A DNA stretch of 64,000 nt, from positions 292,001 through 356,000 of the forward strand of contig JAOTON010000978.1 of the NCBI GenBank assembly GCA_034440635.1. Direction: 5' to 3'. The position numbers and the translations under genes are program-made. Positions 11,646 to 24,500 of the stretch are shown here, piece by piece. The notes beneath the pieces were generated by a model that saw only the letters and a list, made by a program, of their open reading frames with translations, did no database searches and had not been told where the DNA came from. Source of the stretch: Lepas anatifera. Lineage: Eukaryota > Arthropoda > Thecostraca > Lepadidae. Within the stretch, counting starts at the first letter, position 1. Each line of letters begins with the position of its first letter.

Positions 11646-11663
11646 AACAAGTCTGCTTGGTGG

Positions 11664-13194
11664 GTGTCGCCAGCCCGTTAGCGTCGGCTGTGGTCGCCTG
11701 GGCCGTGCCGGACAGGCCGGCGGCCCGCGGGGGTGGTTTATGAAGCGTCCGTGCGTCTGTGCTGGAGCTGCTGCCGTCACTGACGAGCGCGCCCTGCGTC
11801 CGCGTCGGTCTTGTGTGCGGCACCAGCAGACAAGGAGCCGGCGCGCGCGCCCCCTGCTGATGAGCCGCGCGCTGCCCAGCCGCGCCCTTTTTATCGCCGC
11901 TTTCACTTCGTTGGTATGAGCATTGAGTAATACAGCTGGCGCTTGTTGGTGCGACGGAGCTTGACGCGCCGCTCTCGGCGAAGCCCACTGTCGCCGTCCA
12001 GACACGCCGTACCTCGCCGACCGGGCACGATGCGATTAGGTGTAGCGTTGTTAGGGTAAACCACTTTGCGCTGGGTCTCGTGGGTGCTGATCGAATTAGG
12101 CCTGACGTGGCCAGGAGGGGTGTTCGTGTTCTCGGAGGTGTTGGGGAGGAGCGGGAATAACGGGAAATATGCGAAAAATCGTGTTTGACTTTAAAAGACA
12201 GCATTAGTTCTGCTTAACAAATACTGGAAAGACAAGGCATAAGATCATTCTAGGTTAAATCCTGTCGATAAAGTTTTTTTACGAAATCGGCACCCGACTA
12301 CAGCAGGATTAAGAACTACAGCAGCATTAAGACTGTTGACTACAGTGGTCTACCTTAAAGGAAGTGTCCCATTTTTTGTAGAGCGTGTTGAGAAACCACC
12401 GTTGACATGTTTGATTTCACCCAAAGCTCTCGATATAAAATTTCCGCCAGCTTTAAAGTTCGAAGTAAAGGGGTGTATTGGTTTATTTTAAACCTTGAAG
12501 GAAAACCTTTCATATGGTAGCAGTAATCTGATTGGTCGTAAGCCCTGAGCCTCACTCACTCGCTGAAAATACCATGTTATCGAGTGAACCAGCATGCAAC
12601 TGTCTGTGGATCGAAAGCCTGGGGCAAGTTGGCGTCCAGTCAATGTGCACTTAGGCCAAATTGCGCCCAATGGCTGCAACGCACATCACATCGTTCCTCC
12701 CCCGGGGTTTTCAGAACAAGTATCAATTGTTTTTGTCAAAATCGAACTCGTTCGACCACTCAATAAACACGGCGGCCGCGACGACATCTGACGTTCAGTT
12801 TTTGCACCAATACTTCTTGTACTGCACACAAATTGTGTCATGTGGAAACGCTGTGAATGGGCTTTTGCAGCGTGTCTATGATCAAGATTTGGGATTTCAC
12901 TGATTATTAAAACTGTCATTTTGATGACGTCGTTTGTTGTTAGAAAAGAGGAGATATTTCTGTTTCTAGCCTATGGAAGTGGGGAAAAAATGTTGTTCTC
13001 TGATTTTCAGACCTCTCTGGTTCTTAGATTGTTCTTTGTAGAATTTCGACAAAGTGGTCCATTCCCTTTAAACGGAAAAGTTCGATAGGCGGTTGAGCCG
13101 CTTGTTTTTATCGTCTCCAACTCTTTCTTACTTTGCGGTCTCGGCTGGCCGCTTGCTGTCTCCCTCTCACGCTGTTCCCTGTTTGTGTTTCAGT
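11664..13194. other. Non-coding stretch with GC-rich block at 11664-12120
   Basis: The first part is GC-rich with overlapping short frames on the minus strand that have no domain. The rest is ordinary AT-leaning sequence. No gene is supported. Confidence 0.4.
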
Positions 13195-13349
13195 GTTTCA
13201 AGTCGAAGTCTGTGACCGACCTGGCGGAGGCGACGGCTGACCCCCGATCGACCGGCCTGCAGAGGGGCCGGAGGTGGTGGTGCCTCGGGCGGCTGAGCCA
13301 CCGCCGCCGCCGCCGCCCCCGGCGCACGAGCTCCCGGCCAACATGGAGG
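13195..13349 (+). CDS. Candidate internal exon, proline-rich coding, with one-base disruption
   Basis: A good acceptor (pyrimidine-rich tract ending GTTTGTGTTTCAG) precedes CFKSKSVTDLAEATADP, and a consensus-like donor (GAG|GTGGGT) follows a segment that reads PAEGPEVVVPRAAEPPPP and ends HELPANMEE. The two parts are in different frames: the switch is at a run of five C (13241-13245), and a sixth C would make one continuous frame through the exon. Either the base was lost in the assembly or the exon is broken. The family was not recognised. If it is real, at least one upstream exon supplies the start codon. The coding call rests on splice signals and composition only. Confidence 0.4.
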
Positions 13350-16300
13350 AGGTGGGTGCAGGCCTGTACCCTTCAACTGTCCACCTAGAGGAGCGTTGCA
13401 CGCTGGCGTGTGACCAAATAGAGTGAAGAAAAATGTTTTCATTATTTGTTATTTGTTTCTATAATACGTGTAGGGTGGTGGGGTGCGCACGTTAAGGAAG
13501 ATTGTCTGTCCGATCCTGCCGGCGGAATTACTTTATTTTTTGTTAAGTTTTTAATCGTTTTTTACCTCAGATGAAATTTGTGATTCTGACATGATGCAAA
13601 GTGTGAAATCTATTTTTTCTAGAGACCATAAAAGGCGTTTTACCCTATAGGGGTAAACGCTCAGCCGGATTAAGGCCGTTAAACTCTCGCGTATATTTTC
13701 CTTTACTTCCGTGAACAAATAGGAATATCATTATACTTCGTTGTGACATTCGTGAAAGTTGGTGGGTGCACATTTTGCTACAGTACTTGCACTTTAGATT
13801 GTTTTTATGTCCGGGATGTAAAAGCAACAATGTTTGCTGAAAATACTGGGTTTCGGGCGCGCAATCATGCCCGGACCGGATAAAGGCCGCTACCAAAAAT
13901 TGTGGGTATCTGAGTGTGGATTGGGTCTATTTGTCGGTAATATTTCGCGATCGATACGTCATGAGATCGAGTGAAAAAAACTTATGAAAACATTTCATTC
14001 ACTTGATCTGATGACGGTTCGAACTCAAAACATTGTCGATTTTATAGCAAATTGGTGGCTTACCTTTTTGTATTTGATTTTTGTGTGAGCAGGCCGAAAA
14101 AAACGCTAAATGAACATGCCTCGCACATAAACAGTGTTACAGGAACTTAACTTTCGCACCTGTTAATCCATGCAGGTTTTATGGAAATCGGTCACCGAAA
14201 CTTTAAATCATGAAATATTAAAAATCTACCATGCGCATATTTCAGCCCTTTTTGCAGCAATTTTCACAATTTTGGAATTTTCATGCTTTAGAAATATAGA
14301 GCAGCGTATGACATTTATTCTGAGTTCTAGGTGAAGTTAGATCTTTGGTTAGGGGAAATTGGCGACTACAAGAGCTATATTGTTATTACTATACCGTGTA
14401 ATCGAAATATACAATTACTTTTCAAAATGATATCATGCTACGGGTTAAGATTATTGCCTAAAGATTGAGTCAGAGGGTTAAAATATTCTCAAATAGAAAT
14501 TCGACGTAACAGAACTGTTTGTTGTTTCATGCTTTATTGGAAAGTATGCTCAAAAGCTCATTCTGCCATGACAAATGTTAGTGAAGATATAGGCGATTCA
14601 GAAAACGCTTACCTGCTTATCTCCATAGAAAGGGAATATCTCAGAATTTTGTACTCAAATCATATTTTGATGTCCCGACCGGATTCTTCATCCCTAAAAT
14701 ACCTCATAGCCCAAATTTCAAGAAACTAAAAAAGGTGGAGTGTAATACTTGGGCCAATTTATCGTGAAGCGTCTCAGCTTCCTGCGCTGGGGCGAAGAAA
14801 TATTCTGGAATTTCAGTATTAAACGTGCATTTATTAGCTGACGGTTGTCCCGGATGCTCAGCGTCTTGCCAGTTCTCTGAATGGTTTATTGACAACGGAT
14901 GTGTAAGCTGTGTAAGCCTGTTTTTCCTCAGCGTGCTATTTATGACGTGCAAAGGAAGAAATGGGTCAATATAATTATTGCTAATACATTGGAGATACCC
15001 TTTTTCTTTTGCACCGCAGACTGTATATTGGTCTATATTTGAGGACATGTCGAGGTCGGTAAACGGAAAATTATTCGTTTGGGCTGGACTCGTTTAGATC
15101 CGGGATTTTTTGTCTTATAATGTATGGAACACTGACCAGGTGTATTCTGGAAGGTGGGATTTTTGGGATCTCCCGGAATAACCATTAGGGTGCACCGGTG
15201 CCACCTGTGCTCATACTGTCCGATTATATCACTGTTAGAGGTTTGCTCCTTTTAGATATCGGTCTCACTGCGGAGATGCGCAAGCTTTTTTGGTTGGAGG
15301 GTTTGCGGGTAATTTTGTAGACATATTTGGCTCAATTGTGTTGGCGCCCTCAGATGCAGTGATGTATTTAATGTATTATATTTTGGGAAGAAGGCTGGAG
15401 TCAGCATGCCTCAATTTTGCGTGCTGGTTCACGGTTTTATAACTTGGTCGCCCCTGCTAATTACGGCCACTACTAATTTTAATTACGGGTAATTGATTGT
15501 GTATTAGTTGTTGAAGACAACGCGCAGTCTGAGTAGTCCTCCATGAACACAGTCGGCGGCAGATCGGCGTTGTGAGTGGTTGATGAGCTGACGCTGACCC
15601 GACGGCCGTGCGTGGCAGCTGGAGGGTGCGGTGGGCGGCGTGGACCACCTCTGACGCCTGTCGCTGCTGCCGTGCCGCCGGCGCGCCACCGTCTGACGCT
15701 GCTGAGCTGCTCCGACTGGTCGGCACCGCCGTGCCTTCCCCGGCCGCCGCTCCACACTCGGACCAGCACGCTGCTGGTGGGGAACAGCGTGCCAACAGCA
15801 CCACTGGGGCTGGCCGCGCCGTACTGTCGCCGGCACATCCAGACAGCCCCGTAAGGCCCGCGGGCCCGCTGCAGCTGCATCTGCTTTGTACTGGGACACA
15901 GGAGCATGGGCTGGTGCGCAAAGTTATCTATATTTACAGTGCAATAACCTGGCTATGAGTTATTTCGGCTCCGAGACGGCTCCTCGCCGTACGTGTGATC
16001 CTGCCAGCTCATGCTCGCTCCCCATCCTGGCCTTGTTCTATCGCACAACTGTCGATTTCGGCGTCCGCTGGAATTTACCGTCACTTCCGACCAGCGGGGA
16101 TGCGTATTGGACAGCGAGAGTTGGCGGAAGCGTGCCGGCGCGGCGGGAACCCGCGGCCGACTACCACCTAATGACGACCTGCCGTCACGCCGCCGTCCGC
16201 GGTCGCACTCGCTCCGCGTGACGGCGTTAGACCCAATTCAGAGTATCAGCTGTGTTTGCGAACAGTGACCACTGCCAAACTTAGTCCTACAGGGCAGCTG

Positions 16301-16612
16301 GGTTAGCCAGGCTGGAAGGTACTTGGGCGGAGGCGCTGCTCTCCCTAGGTCTACCCTGACATCCTGACCACTTAGTTTTATCACCGCAGTTTTCTCCGAT
16401 TAGTTTATTTTGAAGGTATTTCACACTGCCTGCATCGCCTGAAACGTTAGTAAAGAATTGAAGGAGCCTGCAAAAATCTCACTTTCGCTTGAAACGAACA
16501 TGCTGCTCCGCTGCTCAGTCTTTTTATTTCTAGACTTTTGTCTCTAATTCTGTATATCACCCTTACTATGTTTTTAATTATGCTTGCTTCGCTCTGCCCC
16601 TGCCTCTAATTC
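13350..16612. other. Non-coding stretch with GC-rich block at about 15560-16220
   Basis: The part up to 15,500 is AT-rich with no supported frame. The GC-rich block has open frames in many phases on both strands, typical of high GC rather than coding. No domain was recognised. Confidence 0.4.
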
Positions 16613-16613
16613 C

Positions 16614-17127
<514 letters not shown>

Positions 17128-17128
<1 letters not shown>

Positions 17129-20100
17129 GTCTGATAAGCCCTGGCTGATGAGAGTGGACCCGTGCCCGGGCTGGTCCCGCCGGCCTTACCGTCCCAAGTG
17201 TAAGACAATAACCGACTGTCGTCGCCTGCTGGGACAGCGTTGCTGCCACCGACAGCGCGCCAGACAACGCCCAGTAGAAGCTGTCGGCCGCGTGCATTCA
17301 TTGGATTGATACTGTAGTGCAGAGCCTAACAACAGTAAGGTCGTCAGGGTCGCTCTGTCCGAACTTGAGTATTGTGTCATGAATGCGGTCAGGCTACCTG
17401 GTAATATCAGTTGACTTGGATTTTGTGAGCTTTGCTGGTTCTTCGGAAAGTTTGCGTCGATACCGAAGAAAAGGCTGGTCCATGGATGACACTTCCTATC
17501 TAGGTAGCGTGATCTAGATTTGTTCCACGGTCTCAAGTCAGTGTGATGGAAATGCGAGTATGTCTTCTTTCTCCAGGGTTGTTCGGTATAAGTTTAATTT
17601 GTGCCGCACACGGTTGTGTTTTTTGGGTACTCTTGGCATATTCCTGTGTGCTCAGACTATTTGTCCTTGCAACTTCCATCCACGCTTTTTGTAGCCAGTT
17701 GCTGTACTCCTGTGTAACAATCACGTATTTGTGTAATCATAGCTTTTATTCGCGCGTTTAGGTCGCGTCAGTTCCAGTGTGTTGTTCTTTCAGGTCTGGC
17801 GGTCGTGGGTGGTGCGGGGAACAGGAATCGGTAGCGTCCAACCCTGATACTTTTATCCGATATGTACTGATTTTTTTTGGAAGCTAAACGCCTCGAAATG
17901 TATGGCTTGGCCAAGTGAGAGGCTGTTTTACATTAGCGGGGCGCCTCTCTGATTTGAATGCTGTAGCGTGAATGAACTCGGCAGCCATACCCTCGGACCG
18001 CTCAGACCCGTCCTTCGTGCACCAGGCTCTCCTGCTGCGGGCGTCTGGTCCGGCTGCTCCATAGGCGCCGTCTCGGCCGGCGGGGCGCCCCATGTTCTCC
18101 TGTATGGAGGGGGGACGTAGCCGGTAGTCGTCACGGCGGGAGCTATGTGACGGTGGGCAGGTGGCGCTGAGCTTTTTTCATCTCCCCAGTCCGCCACTGT
18201 CCGGTACTTATCTCACTTCGGGTGTATCAACACAGCGCTGCCCCGTATTATTTGTAATAAACTTTGTAAACGATCACCGGTTTTCCACTTGGGAAGTTAC
18301 TGTACCTGGGCCGGTGGCTTCCGGGCGCTGTTCGAGGGATTGCGTAGGGGAAGCGCCTCCCTCGATCGCGGCTCACTTGGAAGTAGAACAAATTGACTCT
18401 GTTTGTATGCTGCCGGAAACCTCTTTACAGCACCGGATTCATCACAAAGATCTTGAAAATAATGTTCGTTTTTGGCTGTCCATAAATTACTGAAGGCATA
18501 TTATTGTGATTTTCACCTCCACTCCTCCCCATACAACGCTGTTTTTCACCCATCTATAACGTTTGATACAGCTGCGGCGAACTCCCCGCCCCCTATTGCG
18601 TTACCTAATTTATGGGCGGCCCCTTTAGCACCTGGGGACCATGCAGGCGGAGAGTTGTCCCTTGTGGCTCTGTTCGGGATGTATTTGTGAACACTGAAGA
18701 AGGGAATATCGCCTTGTGGAAAACTGCTGCGAAGAGTAATAATTTCAAAGGTAAGCCTAGCAAGGTGGGGGTGATCTTGAGCATTGTGTTGTACAAAAAT
18801 CGGACCAGTTTAAAATAATAATGTTTTGTCGTTGCACATGACTCGTTCCTACAATCTTCAAAGTATTTTAGTGAGCATTCCACCCTTTGCGCTACTCCCC
18901 GTCGCAAATAGCTTTCCATAGTCCCGTTGATGTCACGGATGAGTCTCGGAATTCGCAATGCCAACGGCTCCGAAATTCGATGTTGAATTACCACAAAACC
19001 GTATCACATCCAGTAAGTTTACGTAAGGGACAGGTCAAATAGTACGCGTTTTCACATCGGTCCGCCCGTCTCCGGATTTACGCAACCCTGGTCTCACTGT
19101 ACCTGAGCTATTTAGTTTAGTTGTTTTACTCATTGACAGCCCAGTAAAATGAGCCTTCGAAAACAGCCACCTTGAGTTGTGAAGTACAGGCAAATCCACA
19201 ATGGCGTCCATAGCCCCGGGGCAGTCACATGCTGAGAAATGAGTGCTCCAGACCAGCGATGCCTCAGCGAGCCGCTGATGTCACATTAGCAGGTAGTTAC
19301 ACATTGAGGCGTTACACGGTGCACGGCTCGCGTCACGTGGTGTTGGCATTCACTGAGATGTAATGTAATCAGCATGTGCCGTAAAACGTCAATCCAGAGA
19401 TTGTGTCCCGGCATATCTCCAGGTAGCTACCTACTCTCATGTGCTGAAGGCGTGCTGGGAACTGTTACGGTGTGTGACTGAGTCTGCTCTCTAAAGTCCA
19501 GGTTGCAGTGTGCGGTCCTCTGACATTGATCTATAATCGTATTGTATAACCGTAAATGCTTGCAGCCGCACCGTGCTCAACGTGGTGGATTTGAATAAAT
19601 ATATGAATGCTGTTACGTCTTATATGATTGTCATTACGGTTAGACCGTGGTGCACCAAAGAATGCCATTTGAATGATGGATATGTAGGTGCAATTAGAGA
19701 TAAAAGATTGTATGCATCTGAGATTTGATCTTGTGCCATTTCTAGGATTATTTTCTGGGACTGCAAGGTAAGTATACGGTAAGCTACAACGGTGTTTGAT
19801 TGGCCGTGGATTGTTCAGGTGTGCTTTTTGCGTGAACTCCGTAGCAAGGCATGTGCCTATTTGTACTGTTGGGTTTAACTGATGTGATGGAACAAGGCTT
19901 ATGCGCAGCTGGAAATCGCGGTTCTTGATGTGGTACTAGGGTGAAAATTTTGCCGACAAGAAAGTGCACAATCTCGTATCTGATTGTAGCCACCCTGGCT
20001 ATAAGGCAAACCTAAGCAGTTTTATTCTGGTCGCTAATCTGGGGTGAATCATATCTGAGCCCAGCTCGTCTTTTCTCGCCTGCGACATGTAAGCTGCATT

Positions 20101-21547
20101 CCAGCGGTTCAACTGGCTCTGCAGGTTGGCGCCCCGCCTGGGGAGGCTGGGCGACCCGCCCGCTGGATGGCGGAGGGAGAAAGGCGCCCTCCTTTCGAAT
20201 CGAACGTGCTGGCTGGTGTCGCATCTGGCCGCGCGGTCTGCTGATATTGCAGCCGGGGGCGGCCGGCTGCTGCGAATGGGAGGTGGTGCGAGGGACTGGA
20301 CGGCTGCAGAACCCGCCAACGGGGCGGTGACGCCGTCAGTCGTGCCAACTCAGCCGGAGGAATGCGGCAACGAGTGGAAAGTCGCCACTCGCCGCCGTAC
20401 GGTATGCCGGCCAATGAGTGGATTCTGCGCAGAGCCATGAAATGGGGGCGGCAGCTGTCTGGATTGTGAGCGACGGTGGCGGGATTTTACCTGGCGGGGG
20501 TCCGCTGGACAGCGGCGCGCCGGGGCGAAAGTGCAGCGGGGTGCCGGTGTTTTGAATGGCGATCGGCTGGCGTGCGCTGAGCCGGCCAGGCCTGGGGTCG
20601 GCGGCGGCGCGGAGAAAGCCAGCCGTCAGGTCCCGACCCTGAGCCGGCGGCGCGGTCGGCAGTGGTTGGCCGCTGCAGGCCGCCGCAGGGTGTGCAGTCC
20701 AGGTGTGCCGGTGTCCGCAGATATGTATCTGGCGGGGTGAAACGCCCCACATGCCGCTACTCCGCCACAATGCTCTTATCATTCATATGTATATTCAAAA
20801 CGCTCCAGATGGATCGGACATGCGATGGGGCGCAGCTGATCACAAAAACGGCTGTCGCCGAAAACAGAGGCGATGTCGCACTGACGATACTTACTCGTCG
20901 GTGGTATATAGAGCAGTAGCACAGAGTAACAGGCAACAGATGAGCTTACTAACGTCCCTGGTATAAGTGAACCTGCTTTACACTCCTGAATTTCTTATGC
21001 AACAAAACTACACACTGTGAGTAACATCTGAAAAATACTTAAGTGTGCATCATTAATATCGATAATGAAGAATACATCGATATCTGATAGTACCGAAGCA
21101 CGCGTATGATTTAAGATTAGGAAATTCTTTACCCAATTTGAGTTTCAGAAATCTAGTACCTGCAGTGCCCATTGGTGGGTATGTATCATCTCACTCTCGC
21201 ATTATGCTGAACAACGACTTCCAGCCTAAACCTCCAGGTTAAGCCGCAGAAAGCAACTGACAAACTACCGTACCCAACGTAAACACAACGTTGCCAGCTA
21301 TTCCGTCAATCATTTCAGATACAATCACATTCTTGAGTAAAAAAGTACAACAAAAATAAGAAAGTTAGTCCAACAGCAGTCTCTTTATATGTTCACATGG
21401 CATGTCCTAATCCTCTCGTAACAACAATATGTACACCCCTTAGTGACCCTGCGGTCTCCGCAGGCAACACTCCTCAACTTTACCTTGCATACCGGGCAGT
21501 TATCGACCAATCCTGTCATTCTGCTTCTCCACGGATCCAACAAAATG
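17128..21547. other. Non-coding stretch with GC-rich block at 20080-20740
   Basis: No gene is supported. The GC-rich block lies about 0.8-1.5 kb downstream of the minus-strand mucin-like frame. It could hold GC-rich exons or a regulatory segment, but the frames in it overlap in all phases and have no domain. The flank next to the gene has no AATAAA on the minus strand close to the stop codon. Confidence 0.4.
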
Positions 21548-24500
21548 TTAATTATTCACTCGTACTTGCCTCCCTGGCTCGTAAATAAGCATACACTTGC
21601 CATCGAGGCACATGTTTATTGTCCTTTCCACTGAAGTTGCCTTCTGCTGCACCTCCTTCGAGTCCTCAGAGGAGAACTCGCCCACGAGCAGCTGGCTCTC
21701 GGCTTGCTCCTCGTTGGTAGCGCCGGTAGGTGACGACCAGAACACGCCGTACGGGTCGTATTGCGGTACAGCCACCTCCACTACCGCAGAACTGGCCGCC
21801 TCTGGTTCGTAATCGGGGTGGTCGGATACCAAGGGGAGTTCTTCAGCATCGTGTTCTGTGCTCCTCTGTGCTCCATCGGCGCTATACGACTCCTGACTCT
21901 GATGCTCAGGGTCCAGCTCCCACTCTGCTTCGCTAGAACGTCCTTCATCGCCCGCCGCCGTCAAATAGGTTCCTTGTTCGTTTGGTGTCTGTTTGAGAAG
22001 CTCTGTGTCGTCCAAATCATCGTCATCCTCTTCCCCGCTATTCTCATCCTCGAAGTAGATCACCTCATCCCCAAGAGAATCATCAGATATGCTTAAGTCG
22101 ATCTCAACAGGCACTTTGTCCTCTTGCGAGATGGGAGCTTCGTCTCCCGATAGCATGAGATCCTCATTTGCATGAGAACGGTACTGCTCCCCATGCGGAT
22201 ATACAACAACTGTACCTTGCTGTGACTGACTCGGAGCTGCCTCTTCGGTATCAGAAACTGCAGAAACAGCCGTCACTGTTGGTACCCACGAACCCTGACC
22301 AGTGCTGGCTGGCCTTGCGCGGACGATGACTGCCCCGTCCGAGGCAACTGTGTCATCAGCGCTCTCGTCTTCTGAGGAAGCCTGTTCTTGAGCATTGTCG
22401 CTTGCAGTCGGGCTTGGAGCGAAGTCCTGTGATGTGCCGACAGTAACAGTGAAAGAATCTTCCCGACTCGGGTCCAGAAGTGTCGCTGCTGCGGCGCCGT
22501 AGACTGACTCAGCAGTGATTGGTTCAGGAGGTGCCTCCCCGTTTGCAACTAGAAGCCTGTTGAGCCGATCAAATATCTCTGGTTGGGGAGGTTGTGCGTG
22601 TGGACGTTCTTTACTGATGACGAGAGAGAACAGAGAAGACTCACCAACAGGATCGTGTTGCGACAGATCATGTACTGATCCTTCGTCTTGTGAGATTAGA
22701 TCCTCATCAATGGGTTCAGATTCAACTGAAAATTCGAGAGAATCTGTGGTTTTTACTGCGGAGTCCTCATCTTTTGAGTGGCCCAATACCAATGACGTGG
22801 GCTCTTCTTCTAAAACATCACGGCTCTCGATCACTATCTCGTTTTCTTCAGTGCCAAAACCCACTTCATGGCTATCTCCTGAACCTGTGTCGTTAAGTAC
22901 AAGTGAAGCTTCTGGCCTCTCGGTAGTGGTCCCAACGGTGACATCGGTTTCGGTCACGGGAGCGTTGACAACTTCTGCCACTACCTCAGGCTGCCTGTTA
23001 GCCTGCAAGAAAGTGAGTGGACGGGATCGTATCCTTTGGCGGTTGATAGGTGGGATGAAGATCGGGCGAGACCGTACCGGTGCCGGCTCAGTGGTTTCGG
23101 TTTCTGTGACTGTTCTTTTCGTAGTGGTTAACTCGTTTGCATAGCGGCTCCAAGCAGGCACGGATGACTCTGACAGTACTGACGTCTGCTCAGCGGGGTT
23201 ATCTTGCTGTCGTGTCCACCTGCTCGAGGGTCGAGTTGTTGTCTCGACAACCTGGAATGGAGTGTATCCAGCGGGCCAACGTATCTGAGGTTTAGGAGTG
23301 GTGGTTTTCAAGCGTGAAGATGTGCCCAGAAGCTGGGCAAGTCTAGAAGCCTGTGGGCGCTCTCGACGTGGAGTGCCAAGAGGAGGAGGAACGCGGCGGA
23401 TGGGAGGCAATACCGTTCGGTATGAGTACTGACTTCCTTGGATTACTCGTTCGTCATCATCGGCTGGTACCAAGTCGTCATAGTCGTCGTCAGTGTCGGT
23501 GGCGGGTGAGCTAGTTGTTACTCGCTTGTTGACCAGGTGTCGCCATCGCAGACCAGACACCGGTACAGCAGGGTCGCGTGTCGTAGGGCGCTCCGTTGGC
23601 TCTGGCTTGGGAGTTGTGACGAGGCCAAGTCCGTACTTGGCTGCATATTTGCTTAGGTAGTCCTGCAGCTGGCTGTGGGCATCACTTGATTCTTCTGGCT
23701 CTGCTGTTGGGGTCTCGGCGAGAGGATATGGCGGTGGAATAGTTGCGACAACAGGAATCTCGGCGGGACTGGTTTGTGGTGGTGGATTCTGTTGGCGAGA
23801 TGGGAGGGGAACTCGCGGTCGGTTGACACTTCTACGAGGACCTTCATCTTCAGCCTCTTCCGAATCATCTACGCGAGCACTGACAGTTGTTGTTGAGGTT
23901 GTTGTTCTTAACTGGATGGTGCTTGCGCCAGGGGTGGTAGTTGTTGGTGTCTCTGTGGCGGTTTGCCTTGGCTGTTCTGTCAGTGGTTTTGAGCGAGTCA
24001 CATGAAGCGAACTTGCCTCGCCGAGCTGCCCAGCTTCTGTCAAGATAAGTGGTTCCAAATCATCTGTAGATGCGGGTCCAAGACCACCGGAAACGTCTCT
24101 GGGACCATATCTAGGCGCGTGTGTTTCTGGCTCTGCAGCTGTAACCCCTGGTGGAGAGGTAGCAGTGGTAATGCTTTCCGGTTCGTCTTGCACACTTTGA
24201 GTATATGCCTCAGCATTTGAAGCCTGTGCCGGTCGGCGACGACGAACGCCCGAGGGACGGAGACGCGAGCCATAGGAAATTTGGGCCACTGTACCGCGCT
24301 CCGTCTGGACTGGCTGGGGTGAACTCGAAGAGGCCCGGATTCTAACATTACCGTGATGTACGGTCGGAGCCACGGTGGTAGTGACAATGCGACGACGCTT
24401 GCTGTTGGGCCTTCTTGACTTCTTCTCGGAAGTTGTGGGCGTTCTTGCGCTAGTTGACGAACTCTGCTGGGGACGCCGCTGCCTCTTTTTGTAGCGCTTC

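Larger units (their letters stand above)
9678..11663. mobile_element. Non-autonomous hAT element, about 1.97 kb, with perfect 8-bp target duplication
   Basis: Ends CAGACTTGTTGA...TCAACAAGTCTG form inverted repeats (element 9686-11655). It is flanked on both sides by the identical octamer CTTGGTGG (9678-9685 and 11656-11663), the target-duplication length of hAT transposons. Just inside both ends are about 200-bp arrays built from GAGTC and the palindrome TTGAGTCGACTCAA, presumably the subterminal binding sites for a transposase supplied in trans. No frame of transposase size exists inside, so it depends on another element. An independent hairpin lies inside at 10681-10810. Confidence 0.88.
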
